In this document: in pieces, positions 40,239 to 49,431 of the stretch | Layout: every line of letters starts with the position of its first letter | How positions within the stretch are numbered: position 1 is the first letter of the stretch | Source of the DNA: Verrucomicrobia bacterium 12-59-8 | GTDB taxonomy: Bacteria > Verrucomicrobiota > Verrucomicrobiae > Verrucomicrobiales > Verrucomicrobiaceae | DNA length: 64,000 nt | Reading direction: 5' to 3' | Assembly: GCA_002279765.1 (NCBI GenBank) | Contig: NCCR01000071.1 | Span: 1-64,000, forward strand | Notes under the pieces: generated by a model | The model's input: the letters and a program-made list of their open reading frames with translations, nothing else | The model's database searches: none | What the model was told of the DNA's origin: nothing | Position numbers and translations under genes: made by a program

Positions 40239-43200
40239 TCAATGAGGGGCAGGAAGAGCGGTGGAGGGAACTTCGGCGGCAGGGGCGGCTTTTTTCTTTT
40301 TTCCCAGTGTCATCACCAGCACATAAAACACGGGAGTGAAGAACAGACCGAGGAAGGTCACCCCGATCATGCCGGCAAACACGGCGGTGCCCATGGCGCG
40401 GCGCATTTCAGCACCCGCACCCGTGGAGACGACGAGCGGATACACACCGGCGATGAAGGCGATGGAAGTCATCAAAATCGGGCGCAAACGCAGACGGCAG
40501 GCTTCGATGGCCGCATCAAACGGACTCAGGCCGTGGTCAAATTTCTCCTTCGCAAACTCCACGATGAGGATGGCGTTTTTACAGGCGAGGCCGATCAGCA
40601 CGATGAAGCCGATCTGCGTGAAGATGTTGTTGTCACCTCCCGTCATCATCACACCAGCCAAGGCAAACAGCAGGCACAGCGGCACGATCAGAATGATGGC
40701 CAGCGGCAGCCGCAGACTTTCGTATTGCGCAGCCAGAACCATGAACACCAGCAGAATGCAGAGCGGGTAAACAAACACCGCCGTATTGCCGGCGATGATC
40801 TTCTGATACACGAGCTCGGTCCACTGGAACTCAAATCCCGGTGGCAGCGATTTCGCGAGTTCGGCGATCACTTCCTCCCCCTGCCCCGAGCTGAGCGGTG
40901 GTGCGGCAGCACCATTCAAATCTGCAGAGAGATAGCCGTTGTAATGCGTGACGCGGTCAGGACCAAAGCTCTCGCTCACTTTAATCAGCGATCCGACTGG
41001 AACCATCTCACCGGCGATATTGCGAGTCTTCAAACGCGTGATGTCATTGACGTCATCGCGGAACTGCGGCTCTGCCTGCGCCACCACCTGGTAGGTGCGG
41101 CCAAAGCGGTTGAAGTCGTTCACGTAGAGGCTGCCCAGATTGATCTGCAGCGTCTCGAAGAGATTCGCCAGCGGCACCCCCTGCATCTTGGCTTTTTCAC
41201 GGTCCACGTCAGCTTCCAACTGCGGCACATTCACCGTGTAGCCCGAATAGACCTGCATCAGCTTGCCGCTGCCATACGCCGCGCCGATCAACTGCTGCGT
41301 GGCCTGATACAAGGCCGCGTAACCCTGGTCACTGCGGTCTTGGATCATCATCTTGAAACCACCTGTGGTGCCGATGCCATTGACCGGCGGCGGTGAGAGG
41401 ACGAGAACCATGGCGTCCTGAATCGCCATGAACTTGCCATTCAGCGCACCCGCAATGGCATCGCCTGAAAGCTCCGGCGTGGTGCGTTCCTCAAAGTCAT
41501 CAAGACCGACAAACACGATGCCGCTGTTCGGACTGATGCTGAAGCCATGAATCGACAAACCAGGGAAGGCAATCGCGTCCTTCACGCCGGGATGACTCAA
41601 AGCAATCTCCGACATTTTACGCATCACTTCTTCCGTGCGATCCAGCGAGGCCCCATCCGGCAACTGCGCAAAGCCGACGAGGTACTGCTTGTCCTGTGCC
41701 GGCACGAAACCCGTCGGCACCATTTCAAAACCCTTCCACGTCGCCCACACGAGTCCGCAATAGATAACGACAGCGACAAAGCTGAAGCGGATGATGCGCT
41801 TCACCAAGCCCACATACGTATTCGACGACCACTCAAAGAAGCGGTTGAACGGGCGGAAGAACCAGCCCAGCATCGCATCAATGAAGCGAGACAGGATGTC
41901 CTTCTTCGCATGATGATCTTTCAGCAGCAGGGCGGACAGCGCTGGGCTGAGCGTGAGCGAATTGATGGCCGAGATAACCGTCGAGATGGCGATGGCGACG
42001 GCGAACTGTTTATAAAACTGACCGCTGAGTCCGCTGATGAACGCGGTAGGAATAAAGACCGCGCAGAGCACCAGCGCCGTGGCCACGATCGGCCCCGTCA
42101 CTTCGGTCATCGCCTGCTTGGTGGCTTCAACCGGGTTCAAGCCATTGCGGATGTTACGCTCGACGTTTTCCACCACCACGATGGCATCATCAACGACGAT
42201 ACCGATGGCTAGAACCAGACCGAAAAGCGAGAGATTGTTGATCGAGAAGCCCAGCAAGTGCATCACGGCAAAGGTGCCGACCAGAGACACTGGCACAGCG
42301 GCAAGCGGAATGATGGAGGCACGCCAGGTTTGCAGGAAAATGACCACCACGAGCACGACGAGCAGCAGCGCCTCGATGAGCGTGTGAATGACCGCGTCAA
42401 TGGACTTGTCCACGAACACGGTCGGGTCATAGGCGATGGCGTAATCCATGCCTTCGGGAAACTTGGCCTTCAGTTCCTCCATCTTCGCGCGCACAGATTT
42501 GGACAGCTCCAGGGCATTGGCTCCCGGCAGCTGAAACACCGGCACACCGACGGCCCGCTTGTTGTTCAACAAGCTGCGCAGCGCATACTCGCTGGATCCC
42601 ATTTCAAGCCGTGCGACGTCCTTGAGGCGCAGCTTTTCGCCATGCTCGCCGATCTTGACGATGATGTTCTCAAACTCCTGCTCGCTCACCAGACGGCCCT
42701 TGGCATTCACAGTCAGTTCAAACGCGACATCGTTTTTCACCGGCTGCTGACCGATGGCTCCGGCAGCCACCTGCACATTCTGCTCGCGGATGGCATTGAC
42801 GATATCCGAGGAGGTCAAACCGCGCGCTGCGGCCTTGTCGGGATCGATCCACACGCGCATCGCGTATTCACCACCACCAAAGAGCTGCACCTGACCGACG
42901 CCGGGCAGACGAGCGAGTTCGTCCTTCACATTGAGCGTGGCGTAGTTGCGCAGATATAACTGATCGTAGCGGTCGTTGGGCGAGAGCAGATGTACCACCA
43001 TCGTGAGATTCGGCGAAGCCTTCACCGTGGTGACGCCAAAGCGCCGCACTTCCTCCGGCAGCTTGGGCAGCACCTGCGACACGCGGTTCTGCACCTGCAC
43101 CTGCGCGAGGTCGATGTCCGTGCCAAGCATGAACGTGACCGTGAGCGTCATCACGCCGTTCGCGGTACTCTGCGAAGACATATACAGCATGTTTTCGATG

Positions 43201-43418
43201 CCGTTGATCGTCTGCTCCAATGGCGAGGCCACGGTTTCGGCGATCGTCTTGGGATTCGCGCCAGGGTATGTCGCAGTCACGATGACCGTCGGCGGCGCGA
43301 CTTCCGGGTATTCGGAGATCGGCAGTTGAAACAGCGAGATCGCACCGAGGATGAAGATCAACAGCGACAGCACGCCTGCGAAAATGGGGCGCGTGATAAA
43401 AAATCGGGAAAAGTTCAT
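40239..43418 (-). CDS. RND multidrug efflux permease (HAE1, AcrB/MexB-like)
   Basis: 1059 aa, the length of AcrB. It starts MNFSRFFITRPIFAGVLSLL with the FI-RP signature, followed by a large periplasmic part, the helix set with LVLAIGIVVDDAIVVVENVE (proton-relay aspartates), a second porter part and a last helix bundle (FIVLIGLACKNAILIVEFAKE). Substrates cannot be read. It lies 31 nt after the adaptor stop. The pump uses proton flow to move drugs or lipids from periplasm or inner membrane out through the OMF channel. Confidence 0.96.
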   Translation of the reverse strand: MNFSRFFITRPIFAGVLSLLIFILGAISLFQLPISEYPEVAPPTVIVTATYPGANPKTIAETVASPLEQTINGIENMLYMSSQSTANGVMTLTVTFMLGTDIDLAQVQVQNRVSQVLPKLPEEVRRFGVTTVKASPNLTMVVHLLSPNDRYDQLYLRNYATLNVKDELARLPGVGQVQLFGGGEYAMRVWIDPDKAAARGLTSSDIVNAIREQNVQVAAGAIGQQPVKNDVAFELTVNAKGRLVSEQEFENIIVKIGEHGEKLRLKDVARLEMGSSEYALRSLLNNKRAVGVPVFQLPGANALELSKSVRAKMEELKAKFPEGMDYAIAYDPTVFVDKSIDAVIHTLIEALLLVVLVVVIFLQTWRASIIPLAAVPVSLVGTFAVMHLLGFSINNLSLFGLVLAIGIVVDDAIVVVENVERNIRNGLNPVEATKQAMTEVTGPIVATALVLCAVFIPTAFISGLSGQFYKQFAVAIAISTVISAINSLTLSPALSALLLKDHHAKKDILSRFIDAMLGWFFRPFNRFFEWSSNTYVGLVKRIIRFSFVAVVIYCGLVWATWKGFEMVPTGFVPAQDKQYLVGFAQLPDGASLDRTEEVMRKMSEIALSHPGVKDAIAFPGLSIHGFSISPNSGIVFVGLDDFEERTTPELSGDAIAGALNGKFMAIQDAMVLVLSPPPVNGIGTTGGFKMMIQDRSDQGYAALYQATQQLIGAAYGSGKLMQVYSGYTVNVPQLEADVDREKAKMQGVPLANLFETLQINLGSLYVNDFNRFGRTYQVVAQAEPQFRDDVNDITRLKTRNIAGEMVPVGSLIKVSESFGPDRVTHYNGYLSADLNGAAAPPLSSGQGEEVIAELAKSLPPGFEFQWTELVYQKIIAGNTAVFVYPLCILLVFMVLAAQYESLRLPLAIILIVPLCLLFALAGVMMTGGDNNIFTQIGFIVLIGLACKNAILIVEFAKEKFDHGLSPFDAAIEACRLRLRPILMTSIAFIAGVYPLVVSTGAGAEMRRAMGTAVFAGMIGVTFLGLFFTPVFYVLVMTLGKKKKAAPAAEVPSTALPAPH

Positions 43419-43449
43419 GGCAGCGTGTGAGGGGTTGAGCGCGATGCCA

Positions 43450-44610
43450 TTACTTGGCCGCTGTTTCCTTGGCCGGAGCGGCAGGAGCAGGAACCGAAGG
43501 CGCGACCGGCATGCCCGGCTGCGGCAGTCTTGCCATGCCGTTCACGATGATCTTGTCTCCAAATGCGAGGCCGCTGCGGATGATGCGTTTGCCGTCGATG
43601 GTCGGTCCAATCACCACGGGTTTGTAAACCGAGATCGGGGGTGTCTTCGTTTCATCAATGCCGAGCACAAACTTGTTCGCCTGATCAGTGAGGATGCTTT
43701 TTTCATCAACGAGCAGCGCCTTGTACTTGCCGGTCATGGGGATGCGGATGCGCGCAAAGAGACCCGGTGTGAGCACGCCGTCTGCGTTCGAAAATTCGGC
43801 CCGCAGCACCATGCTACCCGTGCTGGCATCGAGTCGGTTGTCGAAGGATTCGACGTGACCCTTGTGTGAAAAATCCGTCTCGTTCGAAAGCTGAAGCTCC
43901 ACCGGCATGCGTCCATCACCATTGGTGTGGGTCTTCTTGTCACGTTGCATCGCCTGGATCTTGAGCAGGCTGTTTTCATCAATGTCCGCATACACATAGA
44001 CCGGGTCCACCGTCACGATGGTCGTGAGCAACGTGGTTCCGGCAGTGACGAAATTGCCCGTGGTGGTGATCGCACGGCTGATGCGCCCGCTGATCGGTGC
44101 CTTGACCGAGCTGTGCTCGAATTCGATCTCGGCACTGTGCTGCGCAGCCTTGGCGGATTCCAGCCCGGCAAGAGCCTGAAGGTTCATCGACTCGCGCATT
44201 TCCGCCTGCTCCGGGGCGATGGCTTTCGCCTCCAGCAAAGTCTTCACACGGTCAAACTCACGCTTCATTGCCTGCGCATTGGCCTCGGCACGCGCCACCT
44301 CGGCACCCGTGGAACGCAGACGGGTCTCAAACGGCCGCTGGTCGATGGTGAAGAGCACGTCCCCTTTCCTCACCAGTGCTCCTGCCTGGAAGTGGACTTC
44401 CGTGATGTAGCCGGACACGCGTGGCTTCAGTTCCACCGTCTCCATGGGCTCGACACGCCCCGTGAACTCCTCCCACTCGACGAGTTCTTTCTGCTCGACC
44501 GGTGCGAGCGTCACTGGTGCCGGAGGCATCTGGCCGCCGTGGCCACCCGCAGGCGGTTTACCACAGGCAGCAAGGAGCAGGACGAATGGGAGGAGGGTTT
44601 GGAGTTTCAC
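43450..44610 (-). CDS. RND efflux periplasmic adaptor (AcrA/MexA-like lipoprotein)
   Basis: 386 aa from a GTG at 44610, which gives a clean lipoprotein signal (KLQTLLPFVLLLAACGKPP, lipobox LAAC). A TTG at 44664 would add 18 residues. The membrane-fusion layout is present: VELKPRVSGYITEVHFQAG (lipoyl half), a coiled-coil hairpin with MKREFDRVKTLLEAKAIAPE, VKAPISGRISRA (second lipoyl half) and the beta-barrel with GLFARIRIPMTG. It links the permease to the outer-membrane factor. Confidence 0.92.
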   Translation of the reverse strand: MKLQTLLPFVLLLAACGKPPAGGHGGQMPPAPVTLAPVEQKELVEWEEFTGRVEPMETVELKPRVSGYITEVHFQAGALVRKGDVLFTIDQRPFETRLRSTGAEVARAEANAQAMKREFDRVKTLLEAKAIAPEQAEMRESMNLQALAGLESAKAAQHSAEIEFEHSSVKAPISGRISRAITTTGNFVTAGTTLLTTIVTVDPVYVYADIDENSLLKIQAMQRDKKTHTNGDGRMPVELQLSNETDFSHKGHVESFDNRLDASTGSMVLRAEFSNADGVLTPGLFARIRIPMTGKYKALLVDEKSILTDQANKFVLGIDETKTPPISVYKPVVIGPTIDGKRIIRSGLAFGDKIIVNGMARLPQPGMPVAPSVPAPAAPAKETAAK

Positions 44611-44678
44611 GAGGCGCGTTGGTTTTGGGGTGGGAAGTTGACCAGTTGGTTTATTTGAAAGCAAAAAATAGAGCGGGA

Positions 44679-45188
44679 TCAGTTTTTGACACCGAGGATG
44701 ATCTTGGCCCCGGACTCAAATTCATCCAGACGTCCGAGATCATTCCACATGCGGGCGTGGAGCAGCAGCCCCTCGCTATATGCAAACACGATCCGTGCCA
44801 GGGCCATCGCATCATGCGTCACAATGCTGCCCTGCGCCTGCGCATCGCGGATGGCGCTCTCGTAATAGCGGATGAACTGGCTCAGAATTTCCTGCAGTTT
44901 ATCGCGCAGGCGCTCGTCCACTGTGCTGACTTCAGCCCCCAATGAATGGATCGGGCAGCCCAGCACCCGACCATGCTTCTTGAACAGCTCCTCCTGCTCC
45001 TGGCGAAAGTTGCGAAAGCAGTTCATGATGCGCTCCAACGGTGGCACCACGGGGGAAAAGATCTGGTCCAGCTCCTTGCGATGCTCGGTCCAAATATGAT
45101 CCACCGAGGTGCTGCCATAGCTACCCGCCCAGATCAATTCGATCATGGCTTCTATCAGGCGGTCTTTGGCGTTGGAGGTGCGTCCCAT
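44679..45188 (-). CDS. TetR-family regulator of the efflux operon, with an apparent deletion in the DNA-binding domain
   Basis: 169 aa. The first helices (GRTSNAKDRLIEAMIELIWA) and the C-terminal ligand domain (FSPVVPPLERIMNCFRNF ... LGCPIHSLGAE) look normal for the TetR group with MGRTS starts. Between SVDHI and WTEHRKELDQIF the usual 25-30 residues, the turn and recognition helix plus the GSFYxxFxSK segment, are missing. The reading frame is kept. It could be an in-frame deletion that has removed DNA binding, so the pump may be constitutive. Relatives are about 195-200 aa. Confidence 0.8.
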   Translation of the reverse strand: MGRTSNAKDRLIEAMIELIWAGSYGSTSVDHIWTEHRKELDQIFSPVVPPLERIMNCFRNFRQEQEELFKKHGRVLGCPIHSLGAEVSTVDERLRDKLQEILSQFIRYYESAIRDAQAQGSIVTHDAMALARIVFAYSEGLLLHARMWNDLGRLDEFESGAKIILGVKN

Positions 45189-45227
45189 GGGGCTTTTTAG
45201 GTAAGATGATCGAGGCTTAAATCAAAC

Positions 45228-45242
45228 TAGACGATCAGTCAA
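45228..45242. promoter_or_regulatory. Imperfect palindrome upstream of the TetR gene (candidate operator)
   Basis: TAGAC-gatca-GTCAA matches the inverted form TAGAC-N5-GTCTA in 9 of 10 arm bases. It lies 40 bp upstream of the TetR start, in the intergenic region shared with the divergent NtrC-type gene. Confidence 0.35.
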
Positions 45243-45308
45243 CAATTTTTCCACCTCCCTGATTGCCGCCCGCTCCTTCACCTTCCATAGTGTGCCATTC
45301 CTTCACTC

Positions 45309-46781
45309 ATGAACGACCAAGCCACAGTTCTGATCGTCGATGACGAAAAGCATACCCGCGATGGCCTGCGCCTCTCGCTGGAGGATGACTTCGACTGTTA
45401 TGTGGCCGCAAATGCCGCCGAGGCGATGGAATACCTCAACCACGATCGCATCGACGTCATGCTCACCGACCTCCGCCTCGGAGAAGACGACGGCATGAAG
45501 CTGCTCGAAGCTGCCTTGGCGCTGCCAAAGCCGCCCGTCTGCATCATGATGACCGCCTACGGCAGCGTGGACACCGCCGTGGAGGCCATGCGCCGTGGCG
45601 CCTACCATTTCGTCACCAAGCCGCTGAACCTCGATGAGGTGGAGATCCTCATCAAACGCGCCCTCCGCAGCCGCTCGCTGGAGCATGAAAACGTCGCGCT
45701 GAAGCTGCAGGTAGAGCGCAAATTCTCCATCGAAGGCATCCTCGGCCAGGCGGAGGTGATGAAGCCCATCATCGACACCATCCAGCAGGTGGCCCCCTCC
45801 CGCGCCACCGTTTTGATCGAAGGCGAAAGCGGCACCGGCAAGGAACTCGTCGCCCGCGCCATTCACAATCTCAGCGGCCGCCCCAAGGCGAACATCGTCT
45901 CCGTTCACTGCGCGGCGCTCTCTCCGCAGATCCTCGAAAGCGAACTCTTCGGCCATGAGAAAGGCTCCTTCACCGGCGCGCAGGAGCGCCGCATCGGCCG
46001 CTTTGAGCAGGCCAATGGCGGCACGCTCTTCCTTGATGAAATCGGCGAGATCGACGCCAGCACCCAGGTAAAGCTGCTGCGTGCACTCGGCGAGCAGACC
46101 ATCGAACGCGTGGGCAGCAGCAAGCCAATCTCAATCGACGTCCGCGTCATCGCCGCCACAAACCGCGACCTCGCCAAGATGGTCGAGGCAGGCACCTTCC
46201 GTGAGGATCTCTACTGGCGTCTGCGCGTCGTCACCATCCAGCTCCCTCCGTTGCGCGTCCGCAAGAGCGACATCTCCGTGCTGGCCGATCACTTCCTCAA
46301 GGAACTCGCCAAGGCTAATGGCAAAGCCTACAAACCGCTCGGCGAAGACGCCCTGCCCGCGATGATGCATTACGACTGGCCCGGCAACATCCGCGAGCTG
46401 CGCTCTGCCATCGAGCACGGCGTGGTCATGAGCAACAGCAACCGCATCATGCTCAAGCATCTGCCATCCTACCTGCTCAACCCCAACGGCCTCGGCATCG
46501 GTTTGCGCGCCCCGTCATTGATCGCCGCCAAGGAGGCAGCCGCCGCACCCGCTGGTGCCAGCACTGATCCTGCGCTCAAGCCAAAGAGCGATCTCGACAT
46601 CACCGAGGCCGAGCACCATCTCATCCTCACCGCTCTCCAGCGCAGCGGCAACAACCGCACTGTGGCCGCCGAGATGCTCGGCATGAGCCGCCGTACGCTA
46701 CAGCGCAAGCTCAAGGACCTCAACATGGTCCGCACCCATCGCAGGCGAAGCACGACTCCGCCTCAGACTTCGGTCTCGTAG
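45309..46781 (+). CDS. Sigma-54-dependent response regulator (NtrC family)
   Basis: 490 aa with three domains. The receiver (about 6-120) has D11-D12 and phosphorylation site D54 in MLTDLRLGED. The AAA+ domain (about 145-380) has Walker A GESGTGKE (172-179) and the sigma-54 contact loop as GSFTGA rather than GAFTGA, a common variant. A Fis-type helix-turn-helix ends it (RSGNNRTVAAEMLGMSRRTL). No sensor kinase is adjacent, so its partner lies elsewhere. It is divergent from the efflux regulator. Confidence 0.95.
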   Translation: MNDQATVLIVDDEKHTRDGLRLSLEDDFDCYVAANAAEAMEYLNHDRIDVMLTDLRLGEDDGMKLLEAALALPKPPVCIMMTAYGSVDTAVEAMRRGAYHFVTKPLNLDEVEILIKRALRSRSLEHENVALKLQVERKFSIEGILGQAEVMKPIIDTIQQVAPSRATVLIEGESGTGKELVARAIHNLSGRPKANIVSVHCAALSPQILESELFGHEKGSFTGAQERRIGRFEQANGGTLFLDEIGEIDASTQVKLLRALGEQTIERVGSSKPISIDVRVIAATNRDLAKMVEAGTFREDLYWRLRVVTIQLPPLRVRKSDISVLADHFLKELAKANGKAYKPLGEDALPAMMHYDWPGNIRELRSAIEHGVVMSNSNRIMLKHLPSYLLNPNGLGIGLRAPSLIAAKEAAAAPAGASTDPALKPKSDLDITEAEHHLILTALQRSGNNRTVAAEMLGMSRRTLQRKLKDLNMVRTHRRRSTTPPQTSVS

Positions 46782-47425
46782 ATCGTCGGATCGTGGAGAC
46801 CGGCGAGCACAAACGCCTCGATTCGCTCCACGCACGTGCCGCACTTCCCGCAGTGCAAATCTCCGCCTTTGTAGCACGACCACGTCTTACCGTAATCCAC
46901 CCCCAGATTGTCGCCGAGTTTGGCGATGCCCGTTTTGTCGAGGTGAATAAACGGACGCATCAGCTCGATCTTTGCATACGTCCCCTCACGCATCGCCGCC
47001 CCCATGCTCTGCATGAAGTCTTCGCGGCAGTCGGGGTAGATCGTGTGATCACCCGCATGCGCGGCGATGACGAGCGCCTGAGCCTCACGGCTCTCAGCCA
47101 AACCGCAGGCAATGGCCAGCATGATGCCGTTGCGAAACGGCACGACTGTCCGCTTCATGTTTTCGTCCGCATAATGCCCCTCAGGGATCTCGCCGCCCGA
47201 CTTGAGCAGATCGGAGGCGAACAGCTGGTTCACAAAATCCAGGTGAATGATGTCATGCCTCACACCGGCTTTCGCGCAATGCCAAGCCGCTAGCGGGATC
47301 TCGCGGTGGTTGTGCTTCGCACCGTAGTCAAAACTCACCGCCCCCACGACCTCGCATTCCCGCAGCGCCCAGTGAAACGCCGTCACCGAGTCCATCCCGC
47401 CAGAGAGCAGCACGACCGTTTTCAT
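46763..47425 (-). CDS. queC: 7-cyano-7-deazaguanine synthase
   Basis: 220 aa. The PP-loop is LLSGGMDSVTAF near the N-terminus. The zinc site is C184, C192, C195 and C198 in SCYKGGDLHCGKCGTC. It turns carboxy-deazaguanine into preQ0 with ATP and ammonia, on the way to queuosine in tRNA. Its start overlaps the queF stop by 4 nt (ATGA). The 3' end overlaps the convergent NtrC-type gene by 19 nt. Confidence 0.95.
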   Translation of the reverse strand: MKTVVLLSGGMDSVTAFHWALRECEVVGAVSFDYGAKHNHREIPLAAWHCAKAGVRHDIIHLDFVNQLFASDLLKSGGEIPEGHYADENMKRTVVPFRNGIMLAIACGLAESREAQALVIAAHAGDHTIYPDCREDFMQSMGAAMREGTYAKIELMRPFIHLDKTGIAKLGDNLGVDYGKTWSCYKGGDLHCGKCGTCVERIEAFVLAGLHDPTIYETEV

Positions 47426-47853
47426 TCCGGCAGCCTCAGGGTTTCTTCCAGATCAGGATAGCGGGCCTCGCAGGTGAGCTGGATGCCACCACGCGCTCCA
47501 AATTTGCCACGCACCACCACCTGCCTCGGCGCACACGCTTTCACAATGTCGTCCAGCACGCGGTTCACGATCGCCTCATTGAAAGACGCGTGATTGCGAT
47601 ACGAGGCCAGGTAGAACTTCAGCGATTTCGTTTCCACGCATGTCGTCTCTGGGATGTACAGAATCTCAAGATGCGCCGAGTCCGGCTGCCCGGTCACGGG
47701 GCAGATCGAGCTGAATTCCGGCGCGCTCAGGTGAATGCGGTAGTTCCGTCCCGGCGTGCGATTGGGGAACGTCTCCAGCACCGCCACATCCGGCGAGGCC
47801 GGGAGGCGATTTTCAGAACGTCCGAGAAGTGTGAGGTCTTTTTCCTGACTCAT
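47422..47853 (-). CDS. queF: NADPH-dependent 7-cyano-7-deazaguanine reductase (short, type I)
   Basis: 143 aa from the ATG at 47853 (MSQEKDLTLLG); an upstream frame is rejected because it adds an unlike tail. The catalytic C51 is in SSICPVTGQPD, with D58 as partner, and ETTCVETKSLKFYL is the NADPH-binding QueF motif. It reduces preQ0 to preQ1, directly after the QueC step. QueD and QueE are not in the window. I looked for a preQ1 riboswitch in the 119-bp leader and saw none. Confidence 0.94.
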   Translation of the reverse strand: MSQEKDLTLLGRSENRLPASPDVAVLETFPNRTPGRNYRIHLSAPEFSSICPVTGQPDSAHLEILYIPETTCVETKSLKFYLASYRNHASFNEAIVNRVLDDIVKACAPRQVVVRGKFGARGGIQLTCEARYPDLEETLRLPE

Positions 47854-47960
47854 GTCTGTGCAGAATGCGGGATAGAGACAAGAATGCAACGACCTGCATT
47901 AAATTGAGATCTAAGCATCTTTTTTCATCTTTTTATCGTTTATTTTTCATCATTCACGGT

Positions 47961-47975
47961 CATAGTAACACTATG
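47961..47975. promoter_or_regulatory. Palindrome over the vapB-like start codon
   Basis: CATAG-taaca-CTATG, a perfect 5-bp inverted repeat whose right arm contains the vapB ATG. Toxin-antitoxin pairs usually repress themselves through such sites. Confidence 0.4.
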
Positions 47976-48179
47976 AGAATCACCGTTGAAATCGAAGATG
48001 ACATCATCAGCGATGCCATGGAGTTGACCGGGGAAAAGAACAAGAGCCCAGCCATCGCCAAGGCCGTGGAGCAGTATGTAAAGAGGATGCGTGCGAAAGA
48101 GTTCGGCAAGCGCCTCCGCGAAGGCTTTTACGACTACCCTTCCACCAACGCCGAAATCGAAGCCCTCGAAATCATCTGA
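47973..48179 (+). CDS. VapB-type antitoxin (ribbon-helix-helix)
   Basis: 68 aa from the ATG at 47973 (MRITVEIEDDIISDAMELTG). The first strand plus two helices (EIEDDIISDAMELTGEKNKS, AIAKAVEQYVKRMRAKE) match the VapB/DUF2191 ribbon-helix-helix fold. The acidic C-terminus (YDYPSTNAEIEALEII) should bind and block the toxin. The PIN toxin starts 3 nt after its stop. An upstream frame with another 36 residues is poor in sense. Confidence 0.85.
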   Translation: MRITVEIEDDIISDAMELTGEKNKSPAIAKAVEQYVKRMRAKEFGKRLREGFYDYPSTNAEIEALEII

Positions 48180-48182
48180 ATC

Positions 48183-48605
48183 ATGGTCTTGGTTGATTCA
48201 TCTATCTGGATCGAGGCCGCCAGACGCACGGGCAGTCTTGAGGTCAAGGTCGGCATCGAAGGCCTGCTGGATGCCTACGAAGCCACGCTTTGTTCCCCTG
48301 TGATGCTCGAAGTCCTGGGCGGCGCACGGAAAGAAGAGCGCAAGCAACTCAATGCGGACTTCACCTGCCTGCCCTACATCCGCGTGACGGAGGCGGATTA
48401 CATCGCGGCAGTCCGCCACAATTGGAAATTGCGCGATGCAGGCATCACCGCCCCAGCCAATGACGTCCTCATCGCCACCATCGCCGTACGGCTCTTTTGC
48501 CGGGTGTATGCGCAGGACAAACACTTCGAGGTAATGGCCCCAGTGCTCGGCTTTGCGCTCTATGAGCCGGGATATGGCGGCTCATTTAGACCCGATGGCG
48601 GTTGA
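48183..48605 (+). CDS. VapC-type PIN-domain RNase toxin
   Basis: 140 aa. The PIN metal-site acids are visible: D5 in MVLVDSSIWIE, E in PVMLEVLGGAR and D in APANDVLIATIA. It should cut a tRNA or rRNA site when freed from the antitoxin. It follows the vapB-like gene by 3 nt. The last ten residues (GYGGSFRPDGG) go past the usual PIN end. The target cannot be predicted. Confidence 0.88.
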   Translation: MVLVDSSIWIEAARRTGSLEVKVGIEGLLDAYEATLCSPVMLEVLGGARKEERKQLNADFTCLPYIRVTEADYIAAVRHNWKLRDAGITAPANDVLIATIAVRLFCRVYAQDKHFEVMAPVLGFALYEPGYGGSFRPDGG

Positions 48606-48645
48606 GTGATAGTTTTCCGCCTGTGGGATCGTTTCTAAATGCAGA

Positions 48646-49431
48646 ATGCTCAAAGAAGCCGCCATCCCACTCACTGACGACTCGCTCGCGCCCGGCACGG
48701 AACGCACGCTCGCCATCCTCGAACTCCTCGGTCGCCACCGCGCCGGACTCAGCCTCACTGAGATCGCCCGTGAGCTTGATCTGCCGGTCAATTCCGTCTT
48801 CCGCATCACCGGCACGCTTCACAGCCGCGGCTACCTTCAGCGCCGTGAGGACGACAAGCGCTTCGTGCTCACCAACAAACTCTTCGACCTCTCCCGCCCG
48901 GTAGTGCGCGAGAAAAGCCTCGTCGTCTGCGCTTTGGAATCCATCAAATGGCTGCGCGATGAAACAGGCGAAACAACGCAAATTCTCGCCAGCGTGAATC
49001 ATAAGATGACCGTGCTGGAGCAGTGCATCTCCTCCCAGCCGATCAAGGTCAGCAGCACCGTCGGCCTGCAGGTGCCCATGTACTCCTGCGCTCCCGGCAA
49101 AGCGGTGCTCGCCCATCTTCCACCGGCGGAACTCGAGAAGTTCTTCGCCGCCATACAACTCAAGCAGTTCACGCCAAACACACTCGCCACGCCTGAGTCG
49201 CTCGAAACTGATCTCGTCAAAACACGCAAGCGCGGCTTTGCCACGGACATCGCCGAAGGGCTCGAAGGCATCCATTGCGTCGCTGCGGCCATCCTCGACG
49301 AATACCATTACCCCGTTGCCGCCATCACCGTCATGTCCCCTTCCTTCCGCCTGAAACGCGACCAGTTCGACAAAGCCGGCAAGCTCTGCCTCGAAGCCGC
49401 AGCCACCATCACCCGGAGGCTCCTGGCATGA
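48646..49431 (+). CDS. IclR-family transcriptional regulator
   Basis: 261 aa. The winged helix is near 20-80 (ERTLAILELLGRHRAGLSLT ... VNSVFRITGTLHSRGYL), and the effector-binding GAF-like domain has VPMYSCAPGKAVLAHL and the typical FATDIAEGLEGIHCVAAAIL. It overlaps the PSD1 gene start by 4 nt (ATGA), so it is cotranscribed with the genes it most likely controls. The ligand is probably a sugar-derived molecule, but that is a guess. Confidence 0.92.
   Translation: MLKEAAIPLTDDSLAPGTERTLAILELLGRHRAGLSLTEIARELDLPVNSVFRITGTLHSRGYLQRREDDKRFVLTNKLFDLSRPVVREKSLVVCALESIKWLRDETGETTQILASVNHKMTVLEQCISSQPIKVSSTVGLQVPMYSCAPGKAVLAHLPPAELEKFFAAIQLKQFTPNTLATPESLETDLVKTRKRGFATDIAEGLEGIHCVAAAILDEYHYPVAAITVMSPSFRLKRDQFDKAGKLCLEAAATITRRLLA

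Noticed and set aside
40242..41396. 384-codon plus-strand frame opposite the RND permease
   Set aside because: Histidine/arginine-rich antisense shadow of a well-recognised permease.
47854..47972. preQ1 riboswitch upstream of queF
   Set aside because: The leader lacks the short C-rich hairpin plus A-rich tail of preQ1-I and nothing like preQ1-II was seen.
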